A DNA stretch of 64,000 nucleotides from Bacteroidales bacterium (GCA_017479385.1 JAFVCE010000015.1:124001-188000), one strand, 5' to 3'; positions 7,340 to 15,996 are shown, counted from the first letter of the stretch. Made by a program: numbers and translations. The notes: a model not told the origin generated them from the sequence alone.

Positions 7340-8011
7340 TTATGATTGTTTGCCGGCCACGACGACCACAAATTCGCCTTTAGGTTGATGTTGCTCGAAG
7401 TGGGCTTTGACCTCGGCCACGGTGCCGCGAATGGTCTCGGCGTGGATTTTGCTTATCTCGCGCGACACGGCCACTTGGCGCTCCTCGCCCACGGTGGCAG
7501 CGAGCTCGTCGAGCAGTTTGCACACGCGGAAGGGCGACTCGTATATCACCATCGTCCGCTCCTCGTCGGCCAAGTTGCGCAGAGCGGTGAGGCGCCCTTT
7601 CTTGTGTGGCAAGAAACCTTCGAACACAAAACGGTCGCAGGGCAAGCCACTGGCCACCAGTGCAGGTACGAAGGCCGTGGCTCCGGGCAGGCACTCAACC
7701 TCAATGCCTGCCGCAACGGCCTGGCGCACAAGCAAGAAGCCTGGGTCGCTAATACCAGGGGTTCCGGCGTCGGTCACCACGGCAATGGTGGTGCCGGCAA
7801 GCAGGCGCTCCACCAAGCCGTCGACCGTTTGATGTTCGTTGAATATGTGGTACGACTGCAGTGGGGTGCCTATTTGGTAGTGGTTGAGCAGCACGCGCGA
7901 GGTTCGGGTGTCTTCGGCAAGGATGAGGTCGACGCTCCGCAACACTTCGACAGCGCGGTAAGTCATGTCGGCCAGGTTGCCGACGGGCGTGGGCACGAGG
8001 TAGAGTTTCAT
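7340..8011 (-). CDS. rsmI: 16S rRNA (cytidine1402-2'-O)-methyltransferase
   Basis: The 223-residue protein opens MKLYLVPTPVGNLADMTYRA, the RsmI signature, with LILAEDTRTSRVLLNHY (about 31-47), VTDAGTPGISDPGFLLV (about 80) and a later TMVIYESPFRVCKLLDEL. RsmI methylates the ribose of C1402 in the decoding centre with S-adenosylmethionine. Length is slightly below the usual 230-290 residues. The -7 element lies so close (8016-8023) that transcription would begin at or within a few nt of the ATG. Confidence 0.95.
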   Translation of the reverse strand: MKLYLVPTPVGNLADMTYRAVEVLRSVDLILAEDTRTSRVLLNHYQIGTPLQSYHIFNEHQTVDGLVERLLAGTTIAVVTDAGTPGISDPGFLLVRQAVAAGIEVECLPGATAFVPALVASGLPCDRFVFEGFLPHKKGRLTALRNLADEERTMVIYESPFRVCKLLDELAATVGEERQVAVSREISKIHAETIRGTVAEVKAHFEQHQPKGEFVVVVAGKQS

Positions 8012-8015
8012 GGTG

Positions 8016-8045
8016 CAAAATTAAGAAATTATTTTGAAATTTCAA
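8016..8045 (-). promoter_or_regulatory. Promoter of rsmI, apparently leaderless
   Basis: TAATTTTG (8023-8016, minus) with TTG (8045-8043) 19 nt upstream. The start codon occupies 8011-8009, leaving essentially no 5' leader. Confidence 0.6.
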
Positions 8046-8078
8046 TAAAAATTGGCGTCAGAGTCAAAACAATTTCAT

Positions 8079-8114
8079 AATTTTGAGCTGGCACGGCCGT
8101 GCCAGCTCAAAATT
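8079..8114. terminator. 36-nt perfect palindrome between yebC and rsmI
   Basis: Arms of 18 bp (8079-8096 and 8097-8114) pair without a mismatch and without a spacer. It lies 35 nt past the yebC stop on the minus strand and probably ends that transcript, or forms a 3'-protective hairpin. Confidence 0.65.
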
Positions 8115-8149
8115 GGTGGGTCGTTGTGTGCGATTTCTAAAGAGTAGGG

Positions 8150-8887
8150 TTATTCTTCGAAGTCGTCGGGAATTTCCATATCGTGGTAGACGTTGGTCAC
8201 GTCGTCGTCCTCCTCGAGAATGGAGATAATGCGCAGCACCTTGCGAATAGAGTCTGGGTCGAGTTCGCGAGTGGTGTTGGGTATGCGTTGCAGTTCGGCG
8301 CTCTCGTACTCAATGCCTTTCTCGTCGAGCATCTTGACCATGTTGCCGAAGTCCTCGTAGGCGGTGTAGAGGGTGAGGTATTCGTCGTCGGCCTCCATCT
8401 CTTCGAGACCGCCATCGATGAGTTCCATCTCCAGTTCGTCGACATCCATGTCGGGTTTGCGCGGAACGACGAAGACGCCCTTGCGGGTGAAGAGGAAGCT
8501 GAGGCTACCGTTGGTTTCGAGGGTGCCGCCGTTTTTGTTCATAATAGATTTCACGTTGGCCACAGTGCGGTTGTTGTTGTCGCTCAAAGCTTCGATGAAG
8601 AGGGCGATGCCGTGGTTGACGTGGCACTCGAAGGTGAGTTCCATCATCTGGGCGGCGTCCTTGTCGCCGGCCTTGTTTATGGCGCGTTGCAGGGTGTCTT
8701 TAGGCATATTGCAGCCGCGGGCGTTTTGCACGAGCAGACGCAGACGGGGGTTGCTGTCGGGGTCGGGACCACCTTCGCGAACGGCGATGGCCACCTGTTT
8801 AAGGATGTTGCTGTATTGTTTCGAGCGTTTTGCGTCGGCAGCGCCTTTGGCGCGTTTGATTTTAGACCATTTGTTGTGTCCTGACAT
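8150..8887 (-). CDS. YebC/PmpR-family regulator
   Basis: The 245-residue protein starts MSGHNKWSKIKRAKGAADAK, diagnostic of YebC, followed by GPDPDSNPRLRLLVQNARG and NMPKDTLQRAINKAG. The acidic C-terminal tail (EEDDDVTNVYHDMEIPDDF) is typical. YebC proteins are DNA-binding regulators, and some help ribosomes through difficult proline stretches. The gene lies 29 nt after the divergent-free trmB-SPOR-kdsB group's end? In fact it lies upstream of rsmI and downstream of trmB on the same strand, separated from trmB by 28 nt, so it may be read through from that group. Confidence 0.93.
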   Translation of the reverse strand: MSGHNKWSKIKRAKGAADAKRSKQYSNILKQVAIAVREGGPDPDSNPRLRLLVQNARGCNMPKDTLQRAINKAGDKDAAQMMELTFECHVNHGIALFIEALSDNNNRTVANVKSIMNKNGGTLETNGSLSFLFTRKGVFVVPRKPDMDVDELEMELIDGGLEEMEADDEYLTLYTAYEDFGNMVKMLDEKGIEYESAELQRIPNTTRELDPDSIRKVLRIISILEEDDDVTNVYHDMEIPDDFEE

Positions 8888-8915
8888 AATGATAGTTTTT
8901 TATATTGATTTTTAT

Positions 8916-9578
8916 TTAATTGATTTTGAATTTGAGGTATGTTATAGGCTTGCCTTCGGCAAGAAACATTCGTTCGTAGAAGGTCTGAGTCAGTTTGGCC
9001 TCGCCTTCATAGTTTGATTGGTATAGGTCGGCGGTGGCCACCTCCACTTGGTAGCCGCCAGCGGGTATGACCTCGTTCAGGGTGTAGTCGTAGAGTTCTT
9101 GCGAGTCGGTCTTTAGGTGGATTGGTGCCCCCAGGCAGACAAAGTTTTTGTAGTGAGCAAGGAACCGCTCACTCGTAAGGCGTTTGTTGGCTTTTTTCAA
9201 CTGTGGGTCGGGGAAGGTTATCCAAATCTCGCTCACTTCGTCTGGGGCGAAGAAGTTTTCTATCAGCTCGATACGTGTGCGGATAAAGGCAACGTTGCCC
9301 ATCTTCTCTTCGACCCCCGTCTTGGCGCCGCGCCAGAGGCGTGCCCCTTTGATGTCGACCCCGATGTAGTTTCGGTCGGGATGAATGCGAGCCAAGGCAA
9401 TGGTGTAGTCGCCCTTGCCACAGCCCAGTTCGAGGGTTATTGGGTTGTCGTTGCCAAAATGGTCACACCAGCGGCCTCGCAGGTCGAATCCGCCTTGCTG
9501 CAACTGCTCGAACGAGACCTGAAAGAGGTTCGGAAACGTCAAGTTCTCGGCAAAATGTTCCAGTTTGTGGTGTCCCAT
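8916..9578 (-). CDS. trmB: tRNA (guanine46-N7)-methyltransferase
   Basis: The 220-residue protein contains ITLELGCGKGDYTIALA (SAM-binding motif I, about residue 47), NYIGVDIKGARLWRGAK, and WITFPDPQLKKANKRL (about 120), the conserved TrmB substrate loop. It methylates G46 in the tRNA variable loop. The frame is open far upstream into the SPOR gene, but family length and the start MGHHKLEHFAEN point to the ATG at 9578, 7 nt after the SPOR gene stop. Confidence 0.93.
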   Translation of the reverse strand: MGHHKLEHFAENLTFPNLFQVSFEQLQQGGFDLRGRWCDHFGNDNPITLELGCGKGDYTIALARIHPDRNYIGVDIKGARLWRGAKTGVEEKMGNVAFIRTRIELIENFFAPDEVSEIWITFPDPQLKKANKRLTSERFLAHYKNFVCLGAPIHLKTDSQELYDYTLNEVIPAGGYQVEVATADLYQSNYEGEAKLTQTFYERMFLAEGKPITYLKFKIN

Positions 9579-9585
9579 ACTGCGA

Positions 9586-11328
9586 TTACCATTCTTTGAT
9601 GGCGGCGTCGCCGTCATACCAACTTTTGATGTGTTTGAACAGGGCTTCGGCCGCGGTGCGGGTCGGGGCGCTGCCCATACTGACGTAGTAGAGCCCGTTT
9701 TTGTCGATGATATAGGCGTCGCAGCCGAGCGATTTGAGACGGCTGGCCAGTTGCACAGCGCGGTCGCGGTTGACGTTGAAGCCGGCAATGATGTCGAATC
9801 CCTGCTTGCTGGCAGTCTCGAAGTGGGCTGTGGCCACCGGTTTGGGCTCTTCAGACTTCTTGACGGCCGCCACCTGCTTGGCGTCGAATCCGGCACCGTC
9901 TGGTTCAAGTCCGAGTTCGGTCACAAGTTGGTTGAGCATTTGGTCGAGCAGAGAAAGGTTCATAAGCTCGGTTTGTACGGTTACGCGCGAGCGACCGGCG
10001 CGGATGTATTTAAGGAAGTCGTGGTTATATTCGTATATGTAGTCGGTATAGGGCAAGAAGCGTTGTACGGCCATTTGGTCGCCCAGCAACTCGTCGAGGC
10101 GCACTTGGGCGTATTGGTTCACGCGGTCCATCATCGCGGCACGGGCCGAGGTGTAGTGGCGCGAAGCGAGGTACTCGCTAATGTAGGGGGCCAAGAAACG
10201 GCACACTTTGTCGCGATTGGCTACAACGTCGCGCTGCGAATACTCTATCATGTCGGTGTTGTAGGTAAAGGCGTTGGTTCGTGGGGCGTCTATGTGGTTG
10301 ATGGGGCGCGAACTGCCATCGGCGTTGGTGGCGTTGGGCAGGTAGACATATTTATATATAGCGTATCCGCCGCCGCAGAGTAGCAGCAGGAGTAGCAGTA
10401 TGAGTAGCCAGGGGAAGCGTTTCTTTTTGCCGTCGTCGTTTTGTTTTTGTTTCTTTTCGCGACGTGGTTTTTCGGGCTTGGGCTCGGGTTGTGGTTTGGG
10501 TTCGGGCTTGGGTTTGCTGGCTTCTTTGGCTTCTTTGGCTTGGTCCATGGCAGCCTGTTTGGCGGCTTTTGCCTGGTCTTTAGCGGCCAACTTGGCGGCT
10601 TTCTCTTGGTCTTTGGCGGCCTGTTTGGCAGCTTTGGCGGCTGCTTGCTCGGTTTTGCGACGCTCTTTCTCGGCTCGAGCCTCGGCTTTGGCGCGCTCTT
10701 TGGCGGCGCGTTCTTCGGCCTTGATTTCGGCTTTCGATTTAGGCATCTCTTCGAGTTGGCGCAGTGCGTCTTCGACCACTTCGGGCATGGGTTCGGGCTC
10801 GGCAGGTTGGTTGGGTTGGGGTTCAGTTTCGGTGGGTTGAGGTTCGGGCTCTTCGGGTTGCGGCATTTGTGGCTGGTCGAATATGGCGAAGGGGTCTTCT
10901 TCGTTGGGGGCGGGGGCGTATTGCTTGATGTCTTCGATGGGCTGTTCGTGGGTGTTGGCGGCCACGCCGGCAAAGTCGTCGGAGGTGATGAACGAGGCTC
11001 GCTCGCCCGAGTAGTTGATTGTTCCTACGCCAGTAATTTCGTGACTACCAACGCGCTGCAGTTTGTCGCTGAGGGCGTCGATGTAGTTGCGCCACATTTG
11101 CTCGGCCACGTCGGCGTTGACGCACTCGCGCTCGGCTATGGCGGCTTTTATGTCGTCGGCTTGGCCGTCGGGCTCTGCGCACACTATGGCACGGCCGGCA
11201 GGGTAGAACACTCCTTTTTGTTTGTCATGGTAGGCTTCGCGCTCTTCGCATTTGAGGGTGAAAAGCCCAGGCAGGGTTACGCTTTTGCCTTGCTGGAGGA
11301 ATTCGGCTAATAATTCTGTTATATTCAT
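9586..11328 (-). CDS. HU-CCDC81-like and SPOR domain membrane protein
   Basis: The 580-residue protein begins with an HU/CCDC81-like module (about 1-110: NITELLAEFLQQGKSVTLPG, GVFYPAGRAIVC). A Pro/Glu/Gln-rich stretch (140-180), a Lys/Ala/Glu/Arg-rich helix (195-270) and a Pro/Lys linker follow, then one membrane helix (about 305-328, after a KKKR stop) and a periplasmic part ending in a SPOR domain (about 508-575: GFDIIAGFNVNRDRAVQLA). SPOR domains bind peptidoglycan lacking stem peptides, usually at division sites. The architecture is common in Bacteroidota; function is inferred. The ATG at 11328 sits 5 nt after kdsB. Confidence 0.85.
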   Translation of the reverse strand: MNITELLAEFLQQGKSVTLPGLFTLKCEEREAYHDKQKGVFYPAGRAIVCAEPDGQADDIKAAIAERECVNADVAEQMWRNYIDALSDKLQRVGSHEITGVGTINYSGERASFITSDDFAGVAANTHEQPIEDIKQYAPAPNEEDPFAIFDQPQMPQPEEPEPQPTETEPQPNQPAEPEPMPEVVEDALRQLEEMPKSKAEIKAEERAAKERAKAEARAEKERRKTEQAAAKAAKQAAKDQEKAAKLAAKDQAKAAKQAAMDQAKEAKEASKPKPEPKPQPEPKPEKPRREKKQKQNDDGKKKRFPWLLILLLLLLLCGGGYAIYKYVYLPNATNADGSSRPINHIDAPRTNAFTYNTDMIEYSQRDVVANRDKVCRFLAPYISEYLASRHYTSARAAMMDRVNQYAQVRLDELLGDQMAVQRFLPYTDYIYEYNHDFLKYIRAGRSRVTVQTELMNLSLLDQMLNQLVTELGLEPDGAGFDAKQVAAVKKSEEPKPVATAHFETASKQGFDIIAGFNVNRDRAVQLASRLKSLGCDAYIIDKNGLYYVSMGSAPTRTAAEALFKHIKSWYDGDAAIKEW

Positions 11329-11333
11329 ATATA

Positions 11334-12104
11334 CTATTTTTGTCTTTTTTGCGTTATTATGTTGTTGGCGGCGAGTAGGTCGTCGGGAGTGTCGATGCCA
11401 ATGTTGGCGTGGTCGGTTTCGACCACGCGTATGGTGTAGCCTGCTGCGAGCCATCGCAATTGTTCGAGCCGTTCGGCCTCTTCGAGTGGCGAGACGGGTA
11501 GGGTGCAGATGGCTTTGAGCACTTTGGCGCGGAAGGCGTAGATGCCCACGTGCTTTTGGTATTGGCCTTGTGTGAGCCATTGTTCGGGCTCGGCTTCGCG
11601 ACGGTAGGGGATAGGCCAGCGGCTGAAGTAGAGGGCTTGCCCTTTGTCGCCGCGCGCCACTTTGACGTTGTTGGGCGAGAGCAGTTCGTCGGTGCTGGTT
11701 ATGGGGGTGCAAAGTGTGGCTATCTGCACTTCGGGGTCGGCAAAGGTCTTGACGAGTGCTTCGATTTGGTTGGGGTCGACGAGGGGTTCGTCGCCCTGCA
11801 CGTTGACCACAAGGTCGTAGTTGTCTTGTTTTTCGTCGTGTATGCGCTGAAGGACTTCGCCACAGCGGTCGGTGCCACTTTGGCAGTTGACCGAGGTGAG
11901 CATGACGTTGGCCTGGAACTGCACTTTGGCTGCACAGGCAATGCGGTCGTCGTCGGTGGCGATGATGGTATCCCAGTTGCCACGGCCCGAGAGGGCGTCC
12001 CACACCCATTGCAGTATGGGCTTGCCGCCGAGCAGGGCAAGGGGCTTGCCTGGGAAGCGGGTCGAAGCGTATCGGGCTGGGATTACAACGAGGGTTCGTG
12101 GCAT
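11334..12104 (-). CDS. kdsB: 3-deoxy-manno-octulosonate cytidylyltransferase
   Basis: The 256-residue protein starts MPRTLVVIPARYASTRFPGK and contains KPILQWVWDAL, IIATDDDRIA, VNCQSGTDRCGEVL and VVNVQGDEPLVDP, the CMP-Kdo synthetase landmarks. It activates Kdo with CTP for lipopolysaccharide inner core assembly in the cytoplasm. Length is normal. It lies between the nucleoside kinase (33 nt upstream) and the SPOR gene (5 nt downstream), indicating one transcript. Confidence 0.96.
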   Translation of the reverse strand: MPRTLVVIPARYASTRFPGKPLALLGGKPILQWVWDALSGRGNWDTIIATDDDRIACAAKVQFQANVMLTSVNCQSGTDRCGEVLQRIHDEKQDNYDLVVNVQGDEPLVDPNQIEALVKTFADPEVQIATLCTPITSTDELLSPNNVKVARGDKGQALYFSRWPIPYRREAEPEQWLTQGQYQKHVGIYAFRAKVLKAICTLPVSPLEEAERLEQLRWLAAGYTIRVVETDHANIGIDTPDDLLAANNIITQKRQK

Positions 12105-12137
12105 AGTTGTTTCGCTATTGGGTTGTGGATTATTGGG

Positions 12138-12755
12138 TTAACTGAAAAGGCTGTTAAATTCGGCGTCGATGTTGTTGATTATTTCGCCAAAGTCTTCGGG
12201 GCGGTTGCAGAAGTCGAGCTTCGTGATGTCTACCACCAGCAGTTTGCCCCCGTGGTAGCCGTCAATCCAAGTCTCGTAGCGGTTGTTGAGGCTGGTCAGG
12301 TAGTCGAGACGGATAGAGCTTTCGTATTCGCGGCCACGCAGCTGGATGTGGCGGATGAGGGTTGGCACATCGCCACGCAGGTAGATGAGCAGGTCGGGTG
12401 GCTGGATGAACGACGAGAGCAGTTCGAAGAGTTGCTGGTAGTTCTCGAAGTCGCGCGTGTTGAGCAGCCCCATGGCGTGCAGGTTGGGGGCGAAGATGTA
12501 GGCGTCCTCGTAGAGGGTGCGGTCTTGGATAACGTTCTGACTTTCGCGGCGTATGTCGATAAGTTGTTTGAAGCGGGTGTGAAGGAAGTAGACGTGCATA
12601 TTGAACGCCCATCGGCGCATATCTTCGTAGAAGCTGTTGATGTATGGGTTCTCCTCGGCCGGCTCGAAAATTGGGCGGTAGCCATAATGCTTTGCCAGCA
12701 TCTTGGTCAGCGTGGTCTTGCCTGCCCCTATATTTCCTGCAATTGCAATGTGCAT
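12138..12755 (-). CDS. Deoxynucleoside kinase
   Basis: The 205-residue protein begins MHIAIAGNIGAGKTTLTKML, with the P-loop GNIGAGKTT, then the DRTLYEDAYIF motif (about 80) that carries the D-R-x-xxE residues of the dNK/dGK family, and RGREYESSIRLDYL (about 150). These enzymes phosphorylate deoxynucleosides for salvage; the exact nucleoside is not readable. An in-frame ATG 10 codons earlier exists, but the P-loop is normally at the extreme N-terminus, so 12755 was chosen. Confidence 0.9.
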   Translation of the reverse strand: MHIAIAGNIGAGKTTLTKMLAKHYGYRPIFEPAEENPYINSFYEDMRRWAFNMHVYFLHTRFKQLIDIRRESQNVIQDRTLYEDAYIFAPNLHAMGLLNTRDFENYQQLFELLSSFIQPPDLLIYLRGDVPTLIRHIQLRGREYESSIRLDYLTSLNNRYETWIDGYHGGKLLVVDITKLDFCNRPEDFGEIINNIDAEFNSLFS

Positions 12756-12844
12756 ACTTTTCTCTATCAATTTTTGGTTCGTCACTTCGCGTTTCGTACT
12801 GAAACACAGCGGTATGGCGATTTTATTATTATATTTTTAAAAAG

Positions 12845-12852
12845 CAAATTTA
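12845..12852 (-). promoter_or_regulatory. -7 element for the nucleoside kinase-kdsB group
   Basis: TAAATTTG on the minus strand, about 83 nt of leader before the kinase ATG. The -33 region (12871 onward) is weak. Confidence 0.45.
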
Positions 12853-12900
12853 CAAAAAAAAATCGAAATTCAGAATTTTTTGTGAAAAAGTTTGCTTTTT

Positions 12901-12929
12901 AGCCCGCCGCGGCCCTCCCGCGGCGGGCT
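12901..12929. terminator. GC-rich perfect hairpin
   Basis: Arms of 12 bp (12901-12912 and 12918-12929) with a CCCTC loop; TTTT follows on the plus strand. No gene ends nearby on the plus strand, so the transcript it serves is unclear; it sits just upstream of the kinase promoter. Confidence 0.45.
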
Positions 12930-13342
12930 TTTGCAGAAGGCTCCGCCCCATGCCACGACAGGGGTTCAAAGTGGTGTTGCCGCTTTTGCAAGTTCTCGCG
13001 GTCATGGTCAGAATTTTTTTCGGTATGGTTTGCCTCCCACCTCGCCATCGCTCCCCTCGCCAGACTCTCGTTTGCCAACCAAAAAACGGCAATGAAAAAT
13101 AACTCAAAATTTGGTCAAAACTTGTTCAAAACTATATCATGTCTTACGTTTGTAAGTGATGACTAAGAGCAGAATAAGAGATGACTAAGAGATGAGTAAG
13201 AGATGATATATCTACAGTGTTGAAAATGAGCCTGTTACGAAAATGCTCTTACGAGCCCTTTTTCGGAGTTGCAAATATTGTTATAATAATCTGTAAATCA
13301 ACACTTTGTGAGGTTGTGCTGAAATTTCGAGGGAAATTGACA
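12930..13342. other. Intergenic region with no convincing gene
   Basis: This is part of a 700-base gap between the nucleoside kinase and the TonB receptor. Short frames exist but none has a start context, signal sequence or recognisable motif. It holds the 11-nt tandem array at 13159-13205 and, at its right edge, the TonB gene terminator. A structured RNA is possible, but I recognise none. Confidence 0.4.
13159..13205. repeat. Four-unit 11-nt tandem repeat
   Basis: Units ATGACTAAGAG, CAGAATAAGAG, ATGACTAAGAG and ATGAGTAAGAG run head to tail, with a partial fifth (ATGAT). Exact 11-nt period. Confidence 0.8.
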
Positions 13343-13400
13343 AAAAAAGAATTCGGCCGACGTTTCGGACCCCGTTTGGGGGCGATTGGCGTCGGCCGAA
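13343..13400 (-). terminator. Intrinsic terminator of the TonB receptor gene
   Basis: Ten-base arms (13352-13361 and 13391-13400) flank an inner CCCC/GGGG pairing; on the minus strand the stem is followed by TTCTTTTTTT (13343-13351). It lies 57 nt beyond the receptor stop. Confidence 0.75.
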
Positions 13401-13456
13401 AATCGAAACTTGGGACTTCCGTTTTAGGCCCTACGGATTAAAAATTTTTCGAGGCG

Positions 13457-15484
13457 TTAGTGCAGGTTCAACTTCAAGCCAGCCATCACCGAGATGCCCG
13501 GCTGGGGCACACCGCCGTAGTCGCAGTATTGTGCGTCGAGCAGGTTGTAGCCTTCGGCAAAAACGGCCACGCGGCCAAAGTCGTACTCGGCCGATGCGTT
13601 GAGCAGTGCAGGTATGGCATAGTCGACCAACTGCCCATTTTCGTCGGTGTAGTGGCCTTCGCGCTGGCGCACGGTGAGCGAGGCGCGCAGTGTGAGCCGC
13701 TCGATGGGCGAGTAGGTAATAAACAGTTCGCCCTTGTGGCGCAGGTAGTCGAGTGCATAGTTCGAAACAAGCTCGCCTGCGTCGCGGTCGGCTTGGCAGT
13801 AAGAGTAGGCTGCGCCCACGGTTATGGGCAGCTGTTGCGGTGTCCAAACAGCCTGCAAGTCGGCTCCGAGGGCGCCCACGGCGGTGTGGTTCATGCTGTG
13901 CCACACGGTCTCGTTAGGCATTCGAACCCAGTCTATTATTTGCCGGCCCGAACGCCAGTAGAGGTCGGCTACCACGCGCAGCGAGCGGCTGTTGTAGCTC
14001 ACCGAGGCCTCGGCGTTGATGGCGTTTTCTGGCTCGAGGTCGGGGTTGCTCAGCTGCGTGGCACTGGTGTAGTAAAGGTCGGTAAACGAGGGCAGGCGGA
14101 ATGTGCGAGAAAGGGTTGCGGCCGCTTTCAATCGGCGGCTGAAAGCGTATTGAGCCGAGAGAGCAGCGCCATAGTCGAAGCCAAAACTGTTGGTGTGGTT
14201 GGCCAGCAGTCGGGCCGAGACCCCAAGGTTGCCCATATTCAAGTCGTAGCCACCAAAGAGGCTGGTTCCCAGGCGAGTAGCGCTCAGGGTGTAGGGTGGG
14301 CGAGGGGTGGCGAGCGAGTCGCCAAGCACGTTGCTCGCAATGGCGTCGCGGCGCAGGTCGAGGCCGGCAACCACCACGCCGGGGCCGGCTTCGGCCGACC
14401 AGCGCGAGCGCAGCCCTTCGCTGTTGGATAGGTGGTGGTTGTGGCCGCTGTACCAGTCTGGGGCGCTGACCATCGTTTCGCGAAAGAGCTCGAAGCGGTC
14501 CTTATGCAGGCGGCCGTAGAGCACCGTCTCGAGGCGCGAGCGGCCAAAGCGGTGGATGTTGAACACCGAGGCCTCGGCGGTGCGGGTGGCCTCGAACTGG
14601 TCGGGATATTTGGTGCTGTAAAAAGCTTGACTACCAAAGTCTTTGGTTTGCCCACCCAGTTGCAGGTGCCAGTCGTCGCGCTGGCCGTGGCGGCTGGCTT
14701 GCAGAAAGAGGTTGGCGTAGCGGTAGTCGGTGTTTGTGGTGTAGCCGTCGGAGCGGTTATAGCTGGCTGCAGCTGTCAGGGCCCAAGGCCCGAGGGTCTT
14801 GGTGGCGGCCACCGACACTTTGGCTTGGCCAAAGCTGCCGCCCTCGACCATGGCGCGCAGGTGGTCGGCATATTCCTCGTTCACCACAATGTTCACACCG
14901 CCGGCAAAGCCCATCACGCCGCGAGACAGCAGGTCGGCGGCGGTGAGCAGCTCGACACGTTGTACCATGGCAATATCGATAGGGATGTCGAGGTTGTGGT
15001 GGCCGGTTTGGGCGTCGGTAAAGTTCACCCCATTGAGCAGCACAGCCATTTGGTCGAAGGTGCTGCCGCGCATCGAGAGGTCGCCTTGCACGTCGTTGCC
15101 CCCGCGAGAGCGGAGGTCGACCCCAGGCAGGAGCGCCACGAGGTCGCCAACCGAGCGGATGGTGAGGCTTTGGATGTCGGCAGCGGTCAGTGCAACAGCA
15201 GCGTCGGGGGTGCCGAAGAGGGTGTCGGCCTGGGCCGAAATCTCCAGCACGGGCAGCTGGCGCCCACCGCTTTCGCGGTCGGTTTGGGCCAGTGCCACGC
15301 TCGTGGTGAGGGCTGTGCAGAGTGCTACCGAACACAAGGTTTTGTGCAGGCTGCGGTTGGCTATGTGGGTAGCCACCGTGCCGATTGTGACTTCACGATG
15401 CAGCGAGTTGTAGACGGCATAGTTCTTCCGCGAAAAGCGGTGGAACCTCAGTCGTAACTGTTGGTTGTTGGTTTTCTCTTGCAT
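13457..15484 (-). CDS. TonB-dependent outer membrane receptor (BtuB-like)
   Basis: The product of about 675 residues has a long N-terminal extension ending in RFSRKNYAVYNSLHREVTIG, a leader conserved in a group of Bacteroidota vitamin-B12-type receptors, then a hydrophobic signal segment (TLCSVALCTALTTSVALAQ). The plug domain follows (VGDLVALLPGVDLRSRGGND, then MRGSTFDQMAVLLNGV), and a beta-barrel of about 500 residues ends ISVMAGLKLNLH. It moves a scarce ligand, possibly cobalamin, across the outer membrane with TonB energy. I chose the ATG at 15484; another at 15523 is possible. No SusD partner is adjacent. Its promoter is at 15561. Confidence 0.88.
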   Translation of the reverse strand: MQEKTNNQQLRLRFHRFSRKNYAVYNSLHREVTIGTVATHIANRSLHKTLCSVALCTALTTSVALAQTDRESGGRQLPVLEISAQADTLFGTPDAAVALTAADIQSLTIRSVGDLVALLPGVDLRSRGGNDVQGDLSMRGSTFDQMAVLLNGVNFTDAQTGHHNLDIPIDIAMVQRVELLTAADLLSRGVMGFAGGVNIVVNEEYADHLRAMVEGGSFGQAKVSVAATKTLGPWALTAAASYNRSDGYTTNTDYRYANLFLQASRHGQRDDWHLQLGGQTKDFGSQAFYSTKYPDQFEATRTAEASVFNIHRFGRSRLETVLYGRLHKDRFELFRETMVSAPDWYSGHNHHLSNSEGLRSRWSAEAGPGVVVAGLDLRRDAIASNVLGDSLATPRPPYTLSATRLGTSLFGGYDLNMGNLGVSARLLANHTNSFGFDYGAALSAQYAFSRRLKAAATLSRTFRLPSFTDLYYTSATQLSNPDLEPENAINAEASVSYNSRSLRVVADLYWRSGRQIIDWVRMPNETVWHSMNHTAVGALGADLQAVWTPQQLPITVGAAYSYCQADRDAGELVSNYALDYLRHKGELFITYSPIERLTLRASLTVRQREGHYTDENGQLVDYAIPALLNASAEYDFGRVAVFAEGYNLLDAQYCDYGGVPQPGISVMAGLKLNLH

Positions 15485-15560
15485 TGCGTTTTCTTGTTGT
15501 TTGGTTAATCGTATGGTTATCATTGTTTTGTAGGGCCATACGGTGTCCGGTTTCGAACTG

Positions 15561-15568
15561 CAAAGATA
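15561..15568 (-). promoter_or_regulatory. -7 element of the TonB receptor gene
   Basis: TATCTTTG on the minus strand (15568-15561). It is arranged divergently with the plus-strand -7 at 15622-15629, about 54 bp apart. No good -33 seen. Confidence 0.5.
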
Positions 15569-15621
15569 GTGATTTTTTGCCGACGCTGCAGATTTTTTTT
15601 TCGTATATACATTTTTTTGTG

Positions 15622-15629
15622 TAACTTTG
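15622..15629 (+). promoter_or_regulatory. -7 element of the CD225-like gene
   Basis: TAACTTTG, with ATG 44 nt downstream at 15673. The -33 region is a T-run (15592-15601) without a clear TTTG. Confidence 0.55.
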
Positions 15630-15672
15630 CACTCGAAATCAAACTATTAATAACATTATAAACAACGCAGTC

Positions 15673-15996
15673 ATGGAAGATTACAATTTAACCCAAAACG
15701 AGGAGCGCCCCTCGATGACCGACTATAAACCCAGCAATATGCTGGTGTGGAGCATTCTGTCGACAGTGCTTTGCTGCGTACCCACTGGCATTGTGGCAAT
15801 TATCTATTCGGCCAGGGTAGACAAACTGTGGTACAGCGGCGACCGCGATGGCGCCCGAACCGCCTCCAAACGAGCCAAAACCTTTGTCATTATCGGCGCT
15901 GTGTTGGGTATAATTGTCGGTATTGTCTATGCGGCATTCATTATGAGAATGTCGCCCGAACAGATGTCCGAAATGCTCGAAATGTACGGCATGTAA
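15673..15996 (+). CDS. CD225/dispanin-family small membrane protein
   Basis: The 107-residue protein has a polar start, a first helix with KPSNMLVWSILSTVLCCVPT (about 17-45), a loop GIVAIIYSARVDKLWYSGDR, a cationic stretch and a second helix (about 70-90). The short GIVAIIYSxxV..L...GD pattern marks the CD225 domain, named after eukaryotic interferon-induced transmembrane proteins; the bacterial role is unknown. The DUF2752 gene follows with no spacer. Confidence 0.82.
   Translation: MEDYNLTQNEERPSMTDYKPSNMLVWSILSTVLCCVPTGIVAIIYSARVDKLWYSGDRDGARTASKRAKTFVIIGAVLGIIVGIVYAAFIMRMSPEQMSEMLEMYGM

Noticed and set aside
11550-12902. 450-codon plus-strand frame opposite kdsB and the nucleoside kinase
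   Set aside because: It is antisense to two well-supported enzymes; long stop-free antisense frames are a by-product of the GC-rich codon use.
14432-15457. 341-codon plus-strand frame opposite the TonB receptor
   Set aside because: Antisense shadow of a clear TonB plug and barrel.
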